Shown here: positions 23,470 through 37,666 of the stretch, one piece after another
Numbering within the stretch: position 1 is the first letter of the stretch
Layout of the letters: each line of letters opens with the position of its first letter
Assembly: GCF_000143415.4 (NCBI RefSeq)
Contig: NW_003314425.1
Location: 4,899-68,898, forward strand
DNA: 64,000 nt
Source: Selaginella moellendorffii
Lineage: Eukaryota; Streptophyta; Lycopodiopsida; Selaginellales; Selaginellaceae
Reading direction: 5' to 3'
The notes under the pieces: model-generated
Told to the model about the DNA's origin: nothing
Databases searched by the model: none
Seen by the model: the letters and a program-made list of their open reading frames with translations, nothing else
Program-made: the position numbers and the translations under genes

Positions 23470-24339
23470 CCTAATAAAACCCCCCACGGTTATCTTTTTT
23501 TATGACTAACCCGGTATATCCCGCCGGAGATCCGCCACCTGGTGGGCTACGTCAGCCCCACTAGGCCACGGGGGCTTGCCAAAGATGTTTGAATGGCGAA
23601 TACTTTGGAGGCAACAATGATGACACCAAGCCTCATGCCAAATCTTTCGGATATCTCCAGCGCGGATTTTACACACTACGAGACGCGCGAGCTGCCTTGT
23701 TCCTATTCGCTATATGCCCGCGTTGGAAAGGGGGGGTGAAAGGAACTATTTAGCCCTAGGAGAGATGGGCATCGTGGAATCTAGGGCGGACACGTTGGCG
23801 CCCGTTGAAAGCCAAAAGAACGGCTACCGATGCGCCGCAACCGGGGCGCCGCAGCGGGGGCGACACGTGCTACGCTTGGCTCGGACAAGGGGCTCACCCA
23901 CGACGTTGGCCTTTGGGCGCGACACGCGTCGCACATCCAGCAGCGTCGCCACTGTCCCAACTAACAGTTTTACTAGATTAGCCAGCGGGGCGAGGGGCCA
24001 GATTTAGCGGAAAGACCCTCTAACCCCCGCCCTAATTTTCCCTGAATAGAAGGCTTCCCAGTTTTCTCTTCTTTTTTTTTTCGCTGGATTTGGCATCTTT
24101 CTTTGCTCCCCAAAATCTCTTCTGGCGCTCGTCCTCATCGTGATCCCTTTCTCCTCTTTGAGGCGCTGGAGCCTACCCTAGGGAATATTTTGTGTTTCTC
24201 GATCAATCGATCGATCGCTCGCTCGCTCGCGGCGCGCTCTAGAGTTTTCTAGCGTCTTCTTTGCTCCGCTCTACCAGTTCCAGCGGTCGCGTCGCGCCGG
24301 GCCGCGCGGCCTGTTCTTGGATCTTCAAAGAAGATTATT
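23470..24339. other. GET3 3' flank and long leader region of the ABI3-like gene
   Basis: No gene is supported. The right part (about 24050-24339) is pyrimidine-rich, includes a GATCGATC/GCTCGCTC simple tract near 24203-24232, and is likely the promoter and 5' UTR of the B3 gene. A frame at 23714-24007 has biased composition and no motif. Confidence 0.4.
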
Positions 24340-27300
24340 ATGATTCCTTGCAACGGCAACAGCAGCAGCAGCGGCGGCGGTGGCAACGGCAGCGAGGGGG
24401 AGGAAAGATCGTCTTCGCAGGAATCCCAGGGGGCGGTAGCGGCGGCGGGGAATGTAGGAGGCGAGAGCACGGAGGCGGCGGCGGCGATCAGCTGTTTGGA
24501 GCTGGATGCATGGATTAGGGACGACGATGGCGCTATTGACTGTATGATGATGCTGCCCGAGGTGCCGCTCGACGGGGATTCCACCAGCCCGGAGGATTCC
24601 GGCATGCACGCCCAAGATTGCTGCGAGCAATTCGAGCACAAGCAGCACGAGGACGAGATGATCTTCTGTCGATCCAGTTCCAGCTGCTCCTCGACCTTTC
24701 CGGATTCCTGCGCCAATCAAGAAACGCTCGAGCTTAATATCCCCGACGATTTCTTCGGCGATAGGCAGCAGCAGCACGACGAGGAGCGGCAGCGGCAGGC
24801 CGAGCAGCAGCTCCTCCCGCCGCTCACCGAGGCCAGATCCGGCCACCAGTTTGCCCCTGATCTCCGGAAGATCATCGTGAAGAAGCCGGTCATGGACAAG
24901 GCGGTGGAGCGCCTGGGCGGCGGGCGGCGGGGAGCTATGAGACTGTGGAACATCATCCAGGTGTGGTTGAAGCATCAGCAGCAGCAGGGCGGTGGTGGAT
25001 CGATGGATGGTTTCTCGCTGCCGTTCGAGAATTTCGGTGGCTTCATGGACGTGCCCGTCCACAACCAGCAGCAGCAGCAGCAGCAGCATTTCCAGCACCC
25101 GGGATTTCCAGTGGCTGGTGGATTTGGTGGCGAGGCCACCTCGACTGGTGGTGGTGGTGGTGGCCAGTTCTACGGGGACCCCAACGTTGTCCCCGGCCAG
25201 CACTTCTCCTCGGCGTATCCGGATGCTACCACCACCGCCGCGGACGTTGCTACTCCGCGATCAATGGCGACGGCTCCGATCGCCAACTCGGCGTCCGCGG
25301 CGGCCACCACTCGGGCGGCTCGAAAGAGTAGAATGGCTCGCCAGCGCCGCCACAAAGGTGGGTTTGGGGGCACTAGCCTTTCGCATTCGCCGGTGGCCAC
25401 CAGCGCTGGAGCTTGGTCCTCGGCCTCCACGGCGGGATTTTTAGCCACCACGGCGACGGCGGCGACGATCACCACGACCACCACTTCGAATTCGTCACTA
25501 TCTCTGGCAACGACTCATGGGGCTCCGGGTGCTCGTGAGCAGCATCAACATCAATTCGGTACTTGTCGCGATGGGATCAAGGTGGGTTGTGTGAAATTCC
25601 CAATTCTTCTTTGCATGCTACTTGGGCTCGAGACACTGAGTTTTTTTTTTCTTTTTTTGTTTGTTTTTTTTTTTGTCTTGGTCCTGTTTTCAACTATTTG
25701 AACGTTTTTTTTTTTCAATCCAGGCACGAATGAGTTGCGATAAGAGCGTCAAGTTCTTACTGCAAAAGGAGCTCAAGCCCAGTGATGTGGGGAATTTGGG
25801 ACGGATCGTCTTGCCAAAGGTACTGTTGTAGTTCTTAAGCTTGAATTTGTTTTATGCTTCATCCTCCTTTGATCTTTCTCCAACCACCATTCTTTATGCG
25901 GTGTGTGTGTGGGTGTGTGTATGTATGGTGTACTGTGTGTGCGCTTTCAAGCTGATTGTGCTTTTCATTGAGCTGGCTGTTGATTCATTTGTAACAGGAC
26001 ACTGAGAACAAGGCCTGAGACCACTCAAGTTGGATTTTGGTCTTCTAATGACCACCACCACCACTACCTGTCTTCCAATACCTGCCTATCTTCGATTGGT
26101 CCTTTTGCCATCCTCTTTTTATACGCATACAAAAGAACGCAAAAGTGAAAGATGGAGAAGGCTGGGCCAGGGAGACAGATTCTTATTTATAATAAACAAC
26201 GGAACTCTTGACACCTCACTCGGTTGCTGTGACAACTTTCACTTTTCTTCCCATTCTATCCTTTTTTTTTTCCTTGTTTGTTGATTTTTTTGCCGTGATT
26301 GCATCTCTTCTTTGTCTGTGAGGCGGTGTGGTGTGATCGGATCTCTTCTAGAGCTAATTCTAACGCGTTTAAAGTTTGCTCTTTTTTTCTTGCTTTGGCA
26401 GAAGGAAGCCGAGATCCATTTGCCGTATTTAAGCTTGAGGGAAGGCATCATGCTGGCGATGGAGGATGTACTGACAGCCCAGACGTGGCACTTTCGCTAC
26501 AGGTACCAGTGGTGACTATAGAATTTCTAAGTTTTCTGCTTACGCTGCAGACGATGATGATGGTGATGGTTGATGTTTACGTTCTGTCTCCCATTTTCTC
26601 GCCATGTAGTACAGCCATGCTATATGCTAGGATAAGTTCACTAATCATATAACCGTCGTCCGGAAGGTTAAGGAGAGTTATGCTCGAGATCTAGAGGCGC
26701 AGGTAGTGTGATTGAGATAAGCTAAGTAAAGAGTTTAGATCTCATCGTCTTAGAGTTCTTTGTTGACAGGAGTGTATTGTAGTGCAGTGTAGCTTTTTTC
26801 TAACCTTCACTTACTGGCTTTGACGTTAACACTCCTTTTGTTTCGTGCCTGTGCAGATTTTGGCCTAACAACAAGAGTCGCATGTATCTTCTGGAGGGCA
26901 CAGGTACCATCAAAGCCCGTTCGTTCTCTCTCCAGGCAGTTGTTTAATTGGGCTTTCGATTGCATGAGCAGGTGACTACGTCAAGTCGCATCTGCTCAAA
27001 GAGGGCGACTTGATACAAATATATCGAGACGCAAAGACTGGAAAACATGTAGGCTTTGCTTTCGTTTTGCAAAACCAGAGTTTTCTGTCGTGTCTAACTT
27101 GGTCCCGGCCGCCAGATCATCTGTGCGAAGAAGTTCGCTGCCAGGCCAGTGACACCAGCGGCAGAGACAACCACGACCACCACGTCGAGCAAGCTCGAAG
27201 ATGACTGCCTGAGCGGGGCTTCCACCGTCTCGGACTCCTCCAAGGACGCTCCTCCGGTCGAGCAGCAGCGTCCTGGATCGAGAGCTTGCGTGAAGAAGAG

Positions 27301-27514
27301 GAAGGTGACGAAGCCTACAGTCAGTGTGGGAGCTCCAGTGGCAGCAAACAGTGGCGGTGGTGGTGTCGGTGGTGGTGTCGGTGGTGTCGGTGGTGGTGAT
27401 GAGATTGAGAGGTTCCCAAGCATTGAGATGGAGGATGAGTTTATTGACGAGATCTTGGGAATGGTAGATGCGGAAGAACCGAGTAGTCCCGAGAGCTGCA
27501 AGGAAGACGACTAA
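24340..27514 (+). CDS. ABI3: ABI3/VP1-type B3-domain transcription factor
   Basis: Six exons: 24340-25581, 25724-25819, 26402-26502, 26857-26903, 26972-27048 and 27116-27514; 653 residues. The first exon encodes a low-complexity acidic and Gln/Gly/Ser-rich region with [15 protein letters not shown], a likely activation segment. The basic B2-like motif KSRMARQRR lies near residue 329. The B3 DNA-binding domain (about 415-530) spans exons 2-6, with [50 protein letters not shown] and [20 protein letters not shown]3/VP1 factors bind RY elements (CATGCA) and control ABA-dependent desiccation and spore or seed genes. In a seed-free plant a role in spore or vegetative desiccation tolerance is inferred. 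The tail holds a Gly/Val tandem tract and an acidic end. Intron 2 (25820-26401) is long for this window. Confidence 0.95.
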
Positions 27515-27753
27515 ACAGGCTACAAGAACAGCAAACCATAGAAAACCATAGAAAACAATGCAAGAAGAAAAAAATGTCCAATTTTGCATAAAAAAGAGGC
27601 AGTAAACTGCAAAAACTTTTGTATAGAAACTTTTGTCTACCTCTGTTCCCGTTATCATCGAGTCCCCGGGCCTTTGAAAAACAACGCTCCTCAAAAGAAT
27701 ATATATTCTCGTGATTCACTGATATATCATCTTTTTCGGTGAGCATATCACGA

Positions 27754-30477
<2,724 letters not shown>

Positions 30478-30649
30478 CGCCAAAGCAAATAGCCCCACTT
30501 CGCCAAGCCCTAAAACTTAGAATGGCCGCTCGGCGGCGCCGCCTCCTCTACAACCGGTGGCGCCGCCAAAATCCTCCTAAAGCCCTAAAAATTCGCCTCC
30601 CATTAAAAGTTTTAGGGTTTACGGCAGCGCGAGCGCGAGCGCCATCGCC
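30478..30649. promoter_or_regulatory. 172-bp bidirectional promoter (Miro / eIF2-alpha)
   Basis: The gap between the two start codons contains four telo-box-like motifs (AGCCCTAAAA at about 30507, AAGCCCTAAAA at about 30580, TTTTAGGGTTTAC at about 30609, and a partial one). It also holds GGCGGCGCC-rich sequence. Telo-boxes are frequent in promoters of plant translation genes, which suits eIF2-alpha. Confidence 0.6.
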
Positions 30650-32095
30650 ATGACGATCTCGCAAGACTGTCGGATGTACGAGGCCAGATTCCCCGAAGTG
30701 GACGACGTGGTGATGGTCCAGGTATGTGATTCTCTCTCCCAGCTAGAAATCTGTGGAATTCCTGAGCTAGAATCTCTCCTCTCAAGGTCAAACACATCGC
30801 GGAGATGGGCGCCTACGTCTCGCTGCTCGAGTACAACAATATTGAGGGGATGATTCTACTGTCGGAGCTCTCGCGGCGCCGGATTCGCAGCATTGGGAGC
30901 TTGATTAAAGTGGGCCGCCAGGAGCCAGTGATGGTTCTCAGGGTGGACAAGGAGAAAGGTTACATTGATCTCAGCAAGAGGAGGGTCTCGGAGGAGGACA
31001 TTGCGGTGTGCGAGGAGCGATTCAACAAGAGCAAGCTCGTTCATTCAATCATGCGTCACGTTGCTGACACTGAAAGTGTCGATCTTGAGGTATGAAAAAA
31101 GGTTTCTTTTCACGACAAGTTCTCACTTCTTTTTTTTTCCTCATGTTGTGCAGGATCTCTACGTTCATGTAGGATGGCCTCTTTACAAGAAATATGGCCA
31201 TGCATTCGAGGTAAGTTTCTTTCTCTCGACATGGAGGAAGTTTGCTTCACTTTTTCCCTCTGGAAATTTTGTAGGCTTTCAAGGTCATGGTAGCAGATCC
31301 AGATACGATCTTGTCAGGGCTAACGAGAACAATCAAAGAGACTGGACCGGACGGACAAGAGGTACTAAAAACTGGTCATTCTTTCTCTTTTATTTTCTGC
31401 TCTATTGCCTTTTTCAGGTTACGAAGACGGTTCCAGCAGTGACGGAAGAGGTCAAAGATGCTCTTGTGAAGAACGTCCGGAGGCGAATGACGCCCCAGCC
31501 ACTGAAGATCAGAGCCGACGTTGAGCTCAAGTGCTTCCAGTACGATGGTGTCCTTCATATCAAGGTTTGGTTTCGCTTGCTTTCTCTCGACGATTTGTTC
31601 TTTACTTCTTTATCCTCATTTTCGAATTTCAGGAAGCGATGAGACAGGCTGAAGCTGCTGGTACCGCGGACTGTCCCGTGAAAATAAAGCTAGTAGCACC
31701 ACCGCTGTACGTTTTGACGACTCAAACACTAGACAAGGTACACAAAATTCTCCAAAGCTGATTGTGCTGAGCGTTGGAGTTACGCAGGAGCAAGGGATAG
31801 CAGTGCTAGTGGAGGCAACGAAAGCTTGTGCCAAGTCCATAGAATCTAACAAAGGAAAGCTTGTTGTGAAAGAGGCGGCTAGAGTGGTGAGTCCCCAAGA
31901 GTTTTTTTCTTGCTTCTCTCGGTGTTTGCTCACGAATTCTCCTTGTCCCAGGTGAGTGACTCGGACGATCGCCATCTTTTGGGACGGCTGAGTGAAGCAA
32001 ACAAGGAGGTGGATGGCGATGGCGATAGTGAGGAGGAGGAAGACACTGGAATGGGGGAAGCCGACGTTGATGCCGTGAGTGGGCTTGTAGAGTAA
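30650..32095 (+). CDS. EIF2A: Translation initiation factor eIF2 subunit alpha
   Basis: Eight exons: 30650-30721, 30787-31089, 31154-31210, 31275-31361, 31418-31564, 31633-31737, 31788-31886 and 31952-32095; 337 residues. The N-terminal S1-type RNA-binding domain has [18 protein letters not shown]. The regulatory serine lies in [10 protein letters not shown] at residue 53, the site phosphorylated by GCN2-type kinases during stress. The helical domain and the C-terminal alpha/beta domain ([21 protein letters not shown]) follow, and the acidic tail ends [15 protein letters not shown]. As part of the eIF2 trimer it delivers initiator Met-tRNA to the 40S ribosome. A degraded copy of its last two exons lies downstream at 32996-33256. 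Confidence 0.97.
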
Positions 32096-32328
32096 AGATG
32101 TATGCTCTTTTTGGCGAGTTATCACAAGTAACAGGCCTTTAAGCCCAAATCAAAGTAGTTTAAAGGTTTTCCAGAGTGATTATCTACAAGGCCGGGACTT
32201 TGACCACTTCACGGCACACCTTCCAGGAGCTCTACACCGCCATTCTTCTCGTCTACAAGTAAGTCTATATCAGTATCAAAATCCGCTATACACACAGCGA
32301 TATAAACAAGCATTTTCCGGAGAGAGTG

Positions 32329-32407
32329 ATTCTGCAGCTGCACATCTGTTTCAATTGTTTCTATGCAAAATGGATTAGGAGCTTGTTCTGACATTTGGCA
32401 AACCATG
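32329..32407 (+). repeat. Inverted repeat arm 1
   Basis: This 79-bp stretch in the 3' flank of eIF2-alpha recurs in reverse complement at 33311-33389 with about four mismatches by eye. The high identity points to a recent rearrangement. Confidence 0.8.
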
Positions 32408-32869
32408 AGACTTTCACGGCCAAAACTGATCAACTTCAACCTTCATATATAAGACAAGCTCTCGTGAGCCGTCATAACAAACAATGAGGTACTACTTTAT
32501 TTTCTTCTTTTGCTTGTGTTCAGCTTTTATAATGGCAATTAGAATCGAAGACTGTGGTGGCTTCTGAAGTCCTGCTTAGATGCTTCTTGCGAGCTTCACA
32601 TGGATCCTGACTGCAACTTGCGCTCAGGATAATCGCCTTCCATATAAATCAAGTGTAACCAACAAATGTTTTTTATTCAACTTCAAGCACTCGATTATAA
32701 TAGCACCTTTTCTAAGGCCCGCCCGTTCTTCGCTTGCACCGGGTTCGTAGAAACAGACGCCTCTAGCTTCGAGAAATCCAAGGTGGCCGTCAAAGTACCA
32801 CCAGAAACTAAATCCTATATTAATCTAATTCAAAACATCTTCATTTAGATCGATTCCTTGTTTAGATCG

Positions 32870-33000
32870 TCTCTTTGAGCATACTCCTTGAGCAGTATCA
32901 TGCGGCTCCAATATTGGAATCTACAAAGAAGAAGTCTTGAAGACGTTGGATCCTTCTCCAAAAAAATTCCAAAGCACTTGGAATTTCCAAAGCTGAGCCT
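32870..33000 (-). pseudogene. Degenerate fragment of the dipeptide epimerase gene
   Basis: Shares blocks in the same order with the epimerase gene at about 38440-38610: TCTTTGAGCATActCC, ATTGGAATCTACAAA, GTTGGATcCT/TCCACCAAAAAA and GGAATTTCC. Those blocks cover the edges of exons 3 and 2 with a shortened intron between them. There is no open frame. It abuts a fragment of eIF2-alpha on its right. Confidence 0.65.
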
Positions 33001-33256
33001 TGGAGTTGGGCAGGATAGCAGTGAGGTTTGTGCTAAGTCCATACAATCAAACAATAAAAGAAGGCTTGTTGTGAAACTAGAGTGTCCCTAGGAGCTTTTT
33101 CTTTCTTCTCTCATGTTTGGTGACGAATTCTCGTTGACGATGGCCATCTTGTGGGTTGATTGAAGCAAAGGTGGAGGTGGATGGCGATGACGAGAGTGAA
33201 GAAGAGGAAGACAGTGGAATGGGATTACGGACGTTGATGCTGTGAGTGGGGTTGTG
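32996..33256 (+). pseudogene. Degenerate copy of eIF2-alpha exons 7-8
   Basis: Matches 31770-32090 of the eIF2-alpha gene: GCGTTGGAGTT / CTTGGAGTTGG, GATAGCAGTG, TGTGCtAAGTCCATA, GGAGGTGGATGGCGATG, GAAGACAnTGGAATGGG and GACGTTGATGCtGTGAGTGGG. The intron is retained in part and frames are broken, so this arose by DNA duplication, not through an mRNA copy. Confidence 0.8.
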
Positions 33257-33310
33257 TATGCATGCTAGCTAGCTAATAATCAAAACAAGCTAGCTTGTTT
33301 AAATGAGTAG

Positions 33311-33389
33311 CATGGTTTGCCAAATGTCAGAACAAGCTCCTAATCCATTTTGCGTAGAAGCAATCGAAACAAATGTGCAGCTGCAGAAT
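33311..33389 (-). repeat. Inverted repeat arm 2
   Basis: Reverse-complement partner of 32329-32407, placed just beyond the eIF2-alpha pseudogene fragment. Confidence 0.8.
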
Positions 33390-33411
33390 ACACGCATTAC
33401 CATCTTTACTA

Positions 33412-33515
33412 TAATCAAAGTCACTATTAAACTAATGTAATTTTAATTTATCACTAGTGTTCTATTAAATTCTTAAGTTTAAATTAAAATTACATTAGGG
33501 AGAATACTTTGATTA
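33412..33515. repeat. AT-rich hairpin-forming inverted repeat (MITE-like)
   Basis: Arms TAATCAAAGT (33412-33421) and CTAATGTAATTTTAATTTA (33432-33450) are mirrored exactly by 33480-33498 and 33506-33515. A further partial copy of the arm lies near 33615-33650, and outer segments around 33287-33315 and 33570-33598 are also inverted (CATGCTACTCATTTAAA). This resembles a small inverted-repeat transposable element, perhaps nested. Confidence 0.5.
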
Positions 33516-34007
33516 GTAGCTTGCTTTAAACTGCTAGCATGCACCTTTGCTTCGCTTACTAGCTAGCATTTAAACAAGCTACTCATGCTACTCATTTAAA
33601 ATCAAGGTATACTCTCTAAGTGTAGAACTTAATATAATTTTAATTTATCACTAAACATAAGAACTTTCACTTATAGAAAACGTGATCGGAGCTGCAAATT
33701 GGAGCTCCAAGAGAAAATGTTCCAATAGTAAAGGGTTTACGAGCACAGACCTTACTTGATTGTCGCAGACGCTACTGGTCCGATCGTAGAAATTGGAAAC
33801 GATGCATGCAAATTTCTTTGAGACCGGCAATATATAATATATGAAGTGTTTACACTCAGAGCCCAACGATGCAGTGCAATCCGAAGATATCCGACCCCTG
33901 ACCCACGGAGACTGAATACCTACTTAGACTTCCAGCTTCCCAGCCAACTCCTATTTATCGCCTCATCCTTTATATTAGGAGGAGCCCTAATGATTTCCAC
34001 AGGAGCC

Positions 34008-34739
34008 ATGGGGGAGCGGCCGGCGCCACACATCCAGGAGCCTGCTTCGGAGCACACCCACACCGTCATCCTCCTCCATGGTGGCGGCAGCGACGGGCCA
34101 CAGCTTTGGAGGGCGATCCGTCGGATGCGCCCCTCCCTCTTTGCCAAGTTCCCGAGCTTCCGCTGGGTCTTCCCCAGCTCCGGGCTGCTGTGGTCGAGCT
34201 CCATGGAGATGGAGCGCAAGCAGTGGTTGGATGCCTCGCCGCGGGACAGCAGCGAGTCGGCGCAGGAGATCCCAGGACTAAGCAGCTCCGTTGAGTACGT
34301 TCTGGGGCTCATCGAGGATGAGGTGCAGCGGCTGGGCGGCAGGGCGGACAGGCTTGTGCTTGGCGGCCTCAGCCAGGGGCAGGCAACGTCCCTGCACGCG
34401 TTGCTGCGCTGCGAGCACAGGCTGGGAGCCTATGTGGGCATGAGCGGATGGTTACCGCTCGCTCACAAGCTCGATCAGGGGATGAAAGTGGAGGGAGATT
34501 TACAGGGGGCTGAGGCTCCCACTCCCGTCTTTTTGGGCCACGGCACTCACGACCGCAAGGTGCCTCTCGAGCTCGCGTTGAGGGCCCGTCACGTACTCAG
34601 CACCAACATGAAGGTGGACGTGACGTGGCGGCAGTATGTTGGGGCCAAGCTGGACGGGCACTGGATCAAGGAGCCGGAGGAGCTGGAGGATGTAGCCGAG
34701 TTTCTCCAGGCCAAGCTCCAAATTCAAAACCATATCTAA
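34008..34739 (+). CDS. Intronless phospholipase/carboxylesterase (acyl-protein-thioesterase-like), fungal type
   Basis: A single exon of 243 residues. The ATG at 34008 was chosen because it is in a good context (GCCATGG) and homology begins right after it; an in-frame ATG also exists at 33990. The fold is an alpha/beta hydrolase: HTHTVILLHGGGSDGP forms the first strand and oxyanion loop, GLSQGQ holds the nucleophile Ser, GTHDRKVP the catalytic Asp and GHWIKEPEEL the catalytic His. Family members cleave thioester or carboxylester bonds, for example palmitate from proteins. GLSQGQ replaces the usual GFSQGG. Blocks FPSFRWVFPSS, LGGRADRLVLGGLSQG and GAYVGMSGWLP resemble the ascomycete subgroup more than plant acyl-protein thioesterases, from memory. 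The gene is GC-rich, has no introns and sits beside an AT-rich desert, unlike its neighbours. Recent or old transfer from a fungus is a plausible inference. Confidence 0.85.
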   Translation: MGERPAPHIQEPASEHTHTVILLHGGGSDGPQLWRAIRRMRPSLFAKFPSFRWVFPSSGLLWSSSMEMERKQWLDASPRDSSESAQEIPGLSSSVEYVLGLIEDEVQRLGGRADRLVLGGLSQGQATSLHALLRCEHRLGAYVGMSGWLPLAHKLDQGMKVEGDLQGAEAPTPVFLGHGTHDRKVPLELALRARHVLSTNMKVDVTWRQYVGAKLDGHWIKEPEELEDVAEFLQAKLQIQNHI

Positions 34740-36092
34740 AACTTCTCTTTCCAAGTTACTTTTGGAACTGCACTGTTAAACGTTAACTCCTTTAATCCCC
34801 AAAACCAAAGTCCTATGTTCGAAATACTTGTAGGAAAGCTTGTCACTTCTCGTATCTCCTTAAGACACAATGGTTGTACATTGGAAATATCACTTGCACA
34901 TAAATGAACCTTAAAAATTCATTTATTTCTTAACTCATTCTTGATCTATTTACAAATTTCTCTCATCCAATTCTATGGATAAATTTTTTGTCTCACCAAG
35001 ATTTTTGAGATCAAACTAAGCTAAAAAGCTGTCTTTATATGATGACTATGGATCATAAAATAATATGTTGACAACTTGTTATAAAATATTCTGACAACAT
35101 GAGATAAGCAAAAATTCTTTAGTAAAACAAATACTTTCAACAACATTCACAATGGGAAAAGATCCTTAAACTTATGTAAAAGTGATTGAATCCTTAGAAA
35201 AAGGGAATCCTCAATGTTAGAATTAATTAAATACTTTGCTAATAAGACAAAATAAAAACACTCTACAATACATACACTCAAAGGTTTAGATCATTCAGAG
35301 GAAAATAGGAAACACTAAATTTGATATCAAACTAAAAACTAAAATTGTCAAAGTCAAAAGAAATTAATATCTCAAGAAAATAAAATATTGCAGATGAAGA
35401 ACTACTAGAAACACAAGAAAGTGGCTCAAATCAAGAAATCTGAAAAGGCATGGAAAGAGGAATTATAAAATAGATCACTATATGAAATCTTTAACTTGTC
35501 TTCATAATTATTTCTAAAGCAACCAAATTCCTCATACTCATAAACATAAACATCTTTCAAGAATTTTATTACATTATCCATTACTCTTAAATCAATATTA
35601 AATCACGTTTAACAACAGCAAAAATTTTAAAAACAAAAGACCATGTAATTATATCTTATGGAAGTTAAAGATGGAAACACACTAAGTGCTAAAGTAGCAT
35701 GAATATATAATCACACTCGATAGCCATAACTCCAAAAATTATATCTAAAGAAGATACAAAAGCAAGAAAAACATTGCAGAATGAGGATAATAGAGTAGTA
35801 TTTATAAAATATACTCTTTGATGGATGATGGTGTGGAAATGTAAATAAAGAAAAAATAGATTTCATATAAAAATTAAAATAGATTTAAATAAAATAAAAT
35901 AGGAAAAAATAAAAAACATGCTAAAACATAATAAAGGTAACAAAATTGTGCTCTTCATAATGCCTTCCACCTCCATTAATGTAAAATATATTCATTGGGG
36001 TAAATACCCTTTTTCATATATAGAAATTGATAAACTAAATTTAATCTCAATTTAATAAATATATTTACTATATAGCATTACATATATATAGT

Positions 36093-36152
<60 letters not shown>

Positions 36153-37666
36153 GTTTATTTCTTAGCTTTCTATAACTAATCTTTCTTTTACTGTTTTAAG
36201 AAAACTTTTAAAATATCAGAATATATGCTAGAGCTACTTAGAAATTTTTTATGTAAGTAAAATAATGTGAGATATGTATATATTTTAAAAGTTTAAATAT
36301 TATTATACAGTATAAAAAAAATCATTATATATGGAATTTTTTCAACTCATAAGACAACTATACTCTTTATTTGTGATGGGAAACACAATTATGCTATACT
36401 TTTTATGGAGTTTAATTTCTTTAAACTAAAAAATAAAATATATAAGTCATTCAAAATATTAATAAGTTTCTCATTTGTTTTCTCACCATCTTTATTTATT
36501 AGTATTATTAATTTTTTAATTGTGTCATTATAGTTTCTAGTATATTCTTTATACCCTTTAAAAGTTACCTTAGAACACACTAGATGCATATCATTATTTC
36601 ATTTCGTTTTCTTTGGATGAGGATTAAATTTATGCACAGCTTCCTACCGACATTTTTGTAGAATATTTAATATATATATTTTTTAAAGTGAGTTTATTAT
36701 AACTTCTATATTATTTCTCACCTTTTGTATAGTTATTTCATATTCACATACAAATAAAACATTTAGTTAGTTATATAATTGTAATCAAGATAAAAATTTA
36801 TAAAATAAAATATATTATGTTATGAAATATTTAATACATATATTAAATAAACATTGTACATTACCTTTTGTCACAAAGTATATGGATGTAATAAAACTGT
36901 TTATGATTAAATTTCATAAACTTATATTTTTCAAAAGAATGGTTAGTTTCTATTTTTTTCATTAGAAAAATGGAAAATAAAAAATTGATATTAATGGCTT
37001 TTTTCCAGATTAGCTATTTTTCAAAAGGATAAAAGTTTGATTTTAATACAATAATAAATTTAAAAAATCATATTAGTTTTATCTTTTTTTCAGAGATTTA
37101 AAATCTTTAAAACATTAAACTTAAATCTAAATTATGTATATAAAGTTAATGTAATAATTTATAAATAATTATTTGATAATATTTAATCAATTTTCAAACT
37201 AAAATTTAATGGTTGTAATGTCATTCACTAAAATCTTAATAATGTTAATATTTTTTTAAAATTATTTAATTCCATAAATTTTAATTTCTAAAGTGCTAAA
37301 TAATTTAACAGTTAAATAAATATGAATTTTCATCTAAAACTAAAGTATAATAAAAACTAATATGTTATTATCTCACTAATTGTTGTTTTGTATAATTTTT
37401 ACTAATTATTTTATATTTGATTATTTTAGTGCTATAATCTTTGTACATAATATATAAGTCCTTATATAAGTATAAATGCTTTCAAAGTAACATATAGTCA
37501 ATTTATAAAGGATTAGAAGATTAAAAACAATATAAAAATTTTATTTAATATTATATGTGTTTTGGTATATTTCATTATAATGCCATATAATGCCAAAGAA
37601 TAATTGTTTCTAGGCTAATTAACTTGGTTTTGCATAAAAGTAAAAAAGTTAAATTAAGCAGAATGA
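34740..37666. other. Very AT-rich gene-free DNA
   Basis: About three kilobases of strongly AT-rich sequence with a dinucleotide tract at 36096-36146. The only frame of note (36389-36589, minus) is composition-driven. No RNA gene or known element was recognised; old transposon debris is likely. Confidence 0.5.
36096..36146. repeat. (TA)n microsatellite
   Basis: An uninterrupted run of about 25 TA units, probably length-variable between individuals. Confidence 0.95.

Noticed and set aside
24325-25203. Long minus-strand frame opposite the ABI3-like first exon
   Set aside because: It is a shadow of a GC-rich, repeat-coded exon; it has no motif and the plus-strand gene explains the codon pattern.
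30478-30498. Extended Miro start upstream of the chosen ATG
   Set aside because: The upstream codon in frame is GTG, not ATG; the first ATG at 30477 fits family starts.
36389-36589. Minus-strand frame rich in Lys, Asn and Ile
   Set aside because: Composition expected by chance in sequence this AT-rich; no start context or motif.
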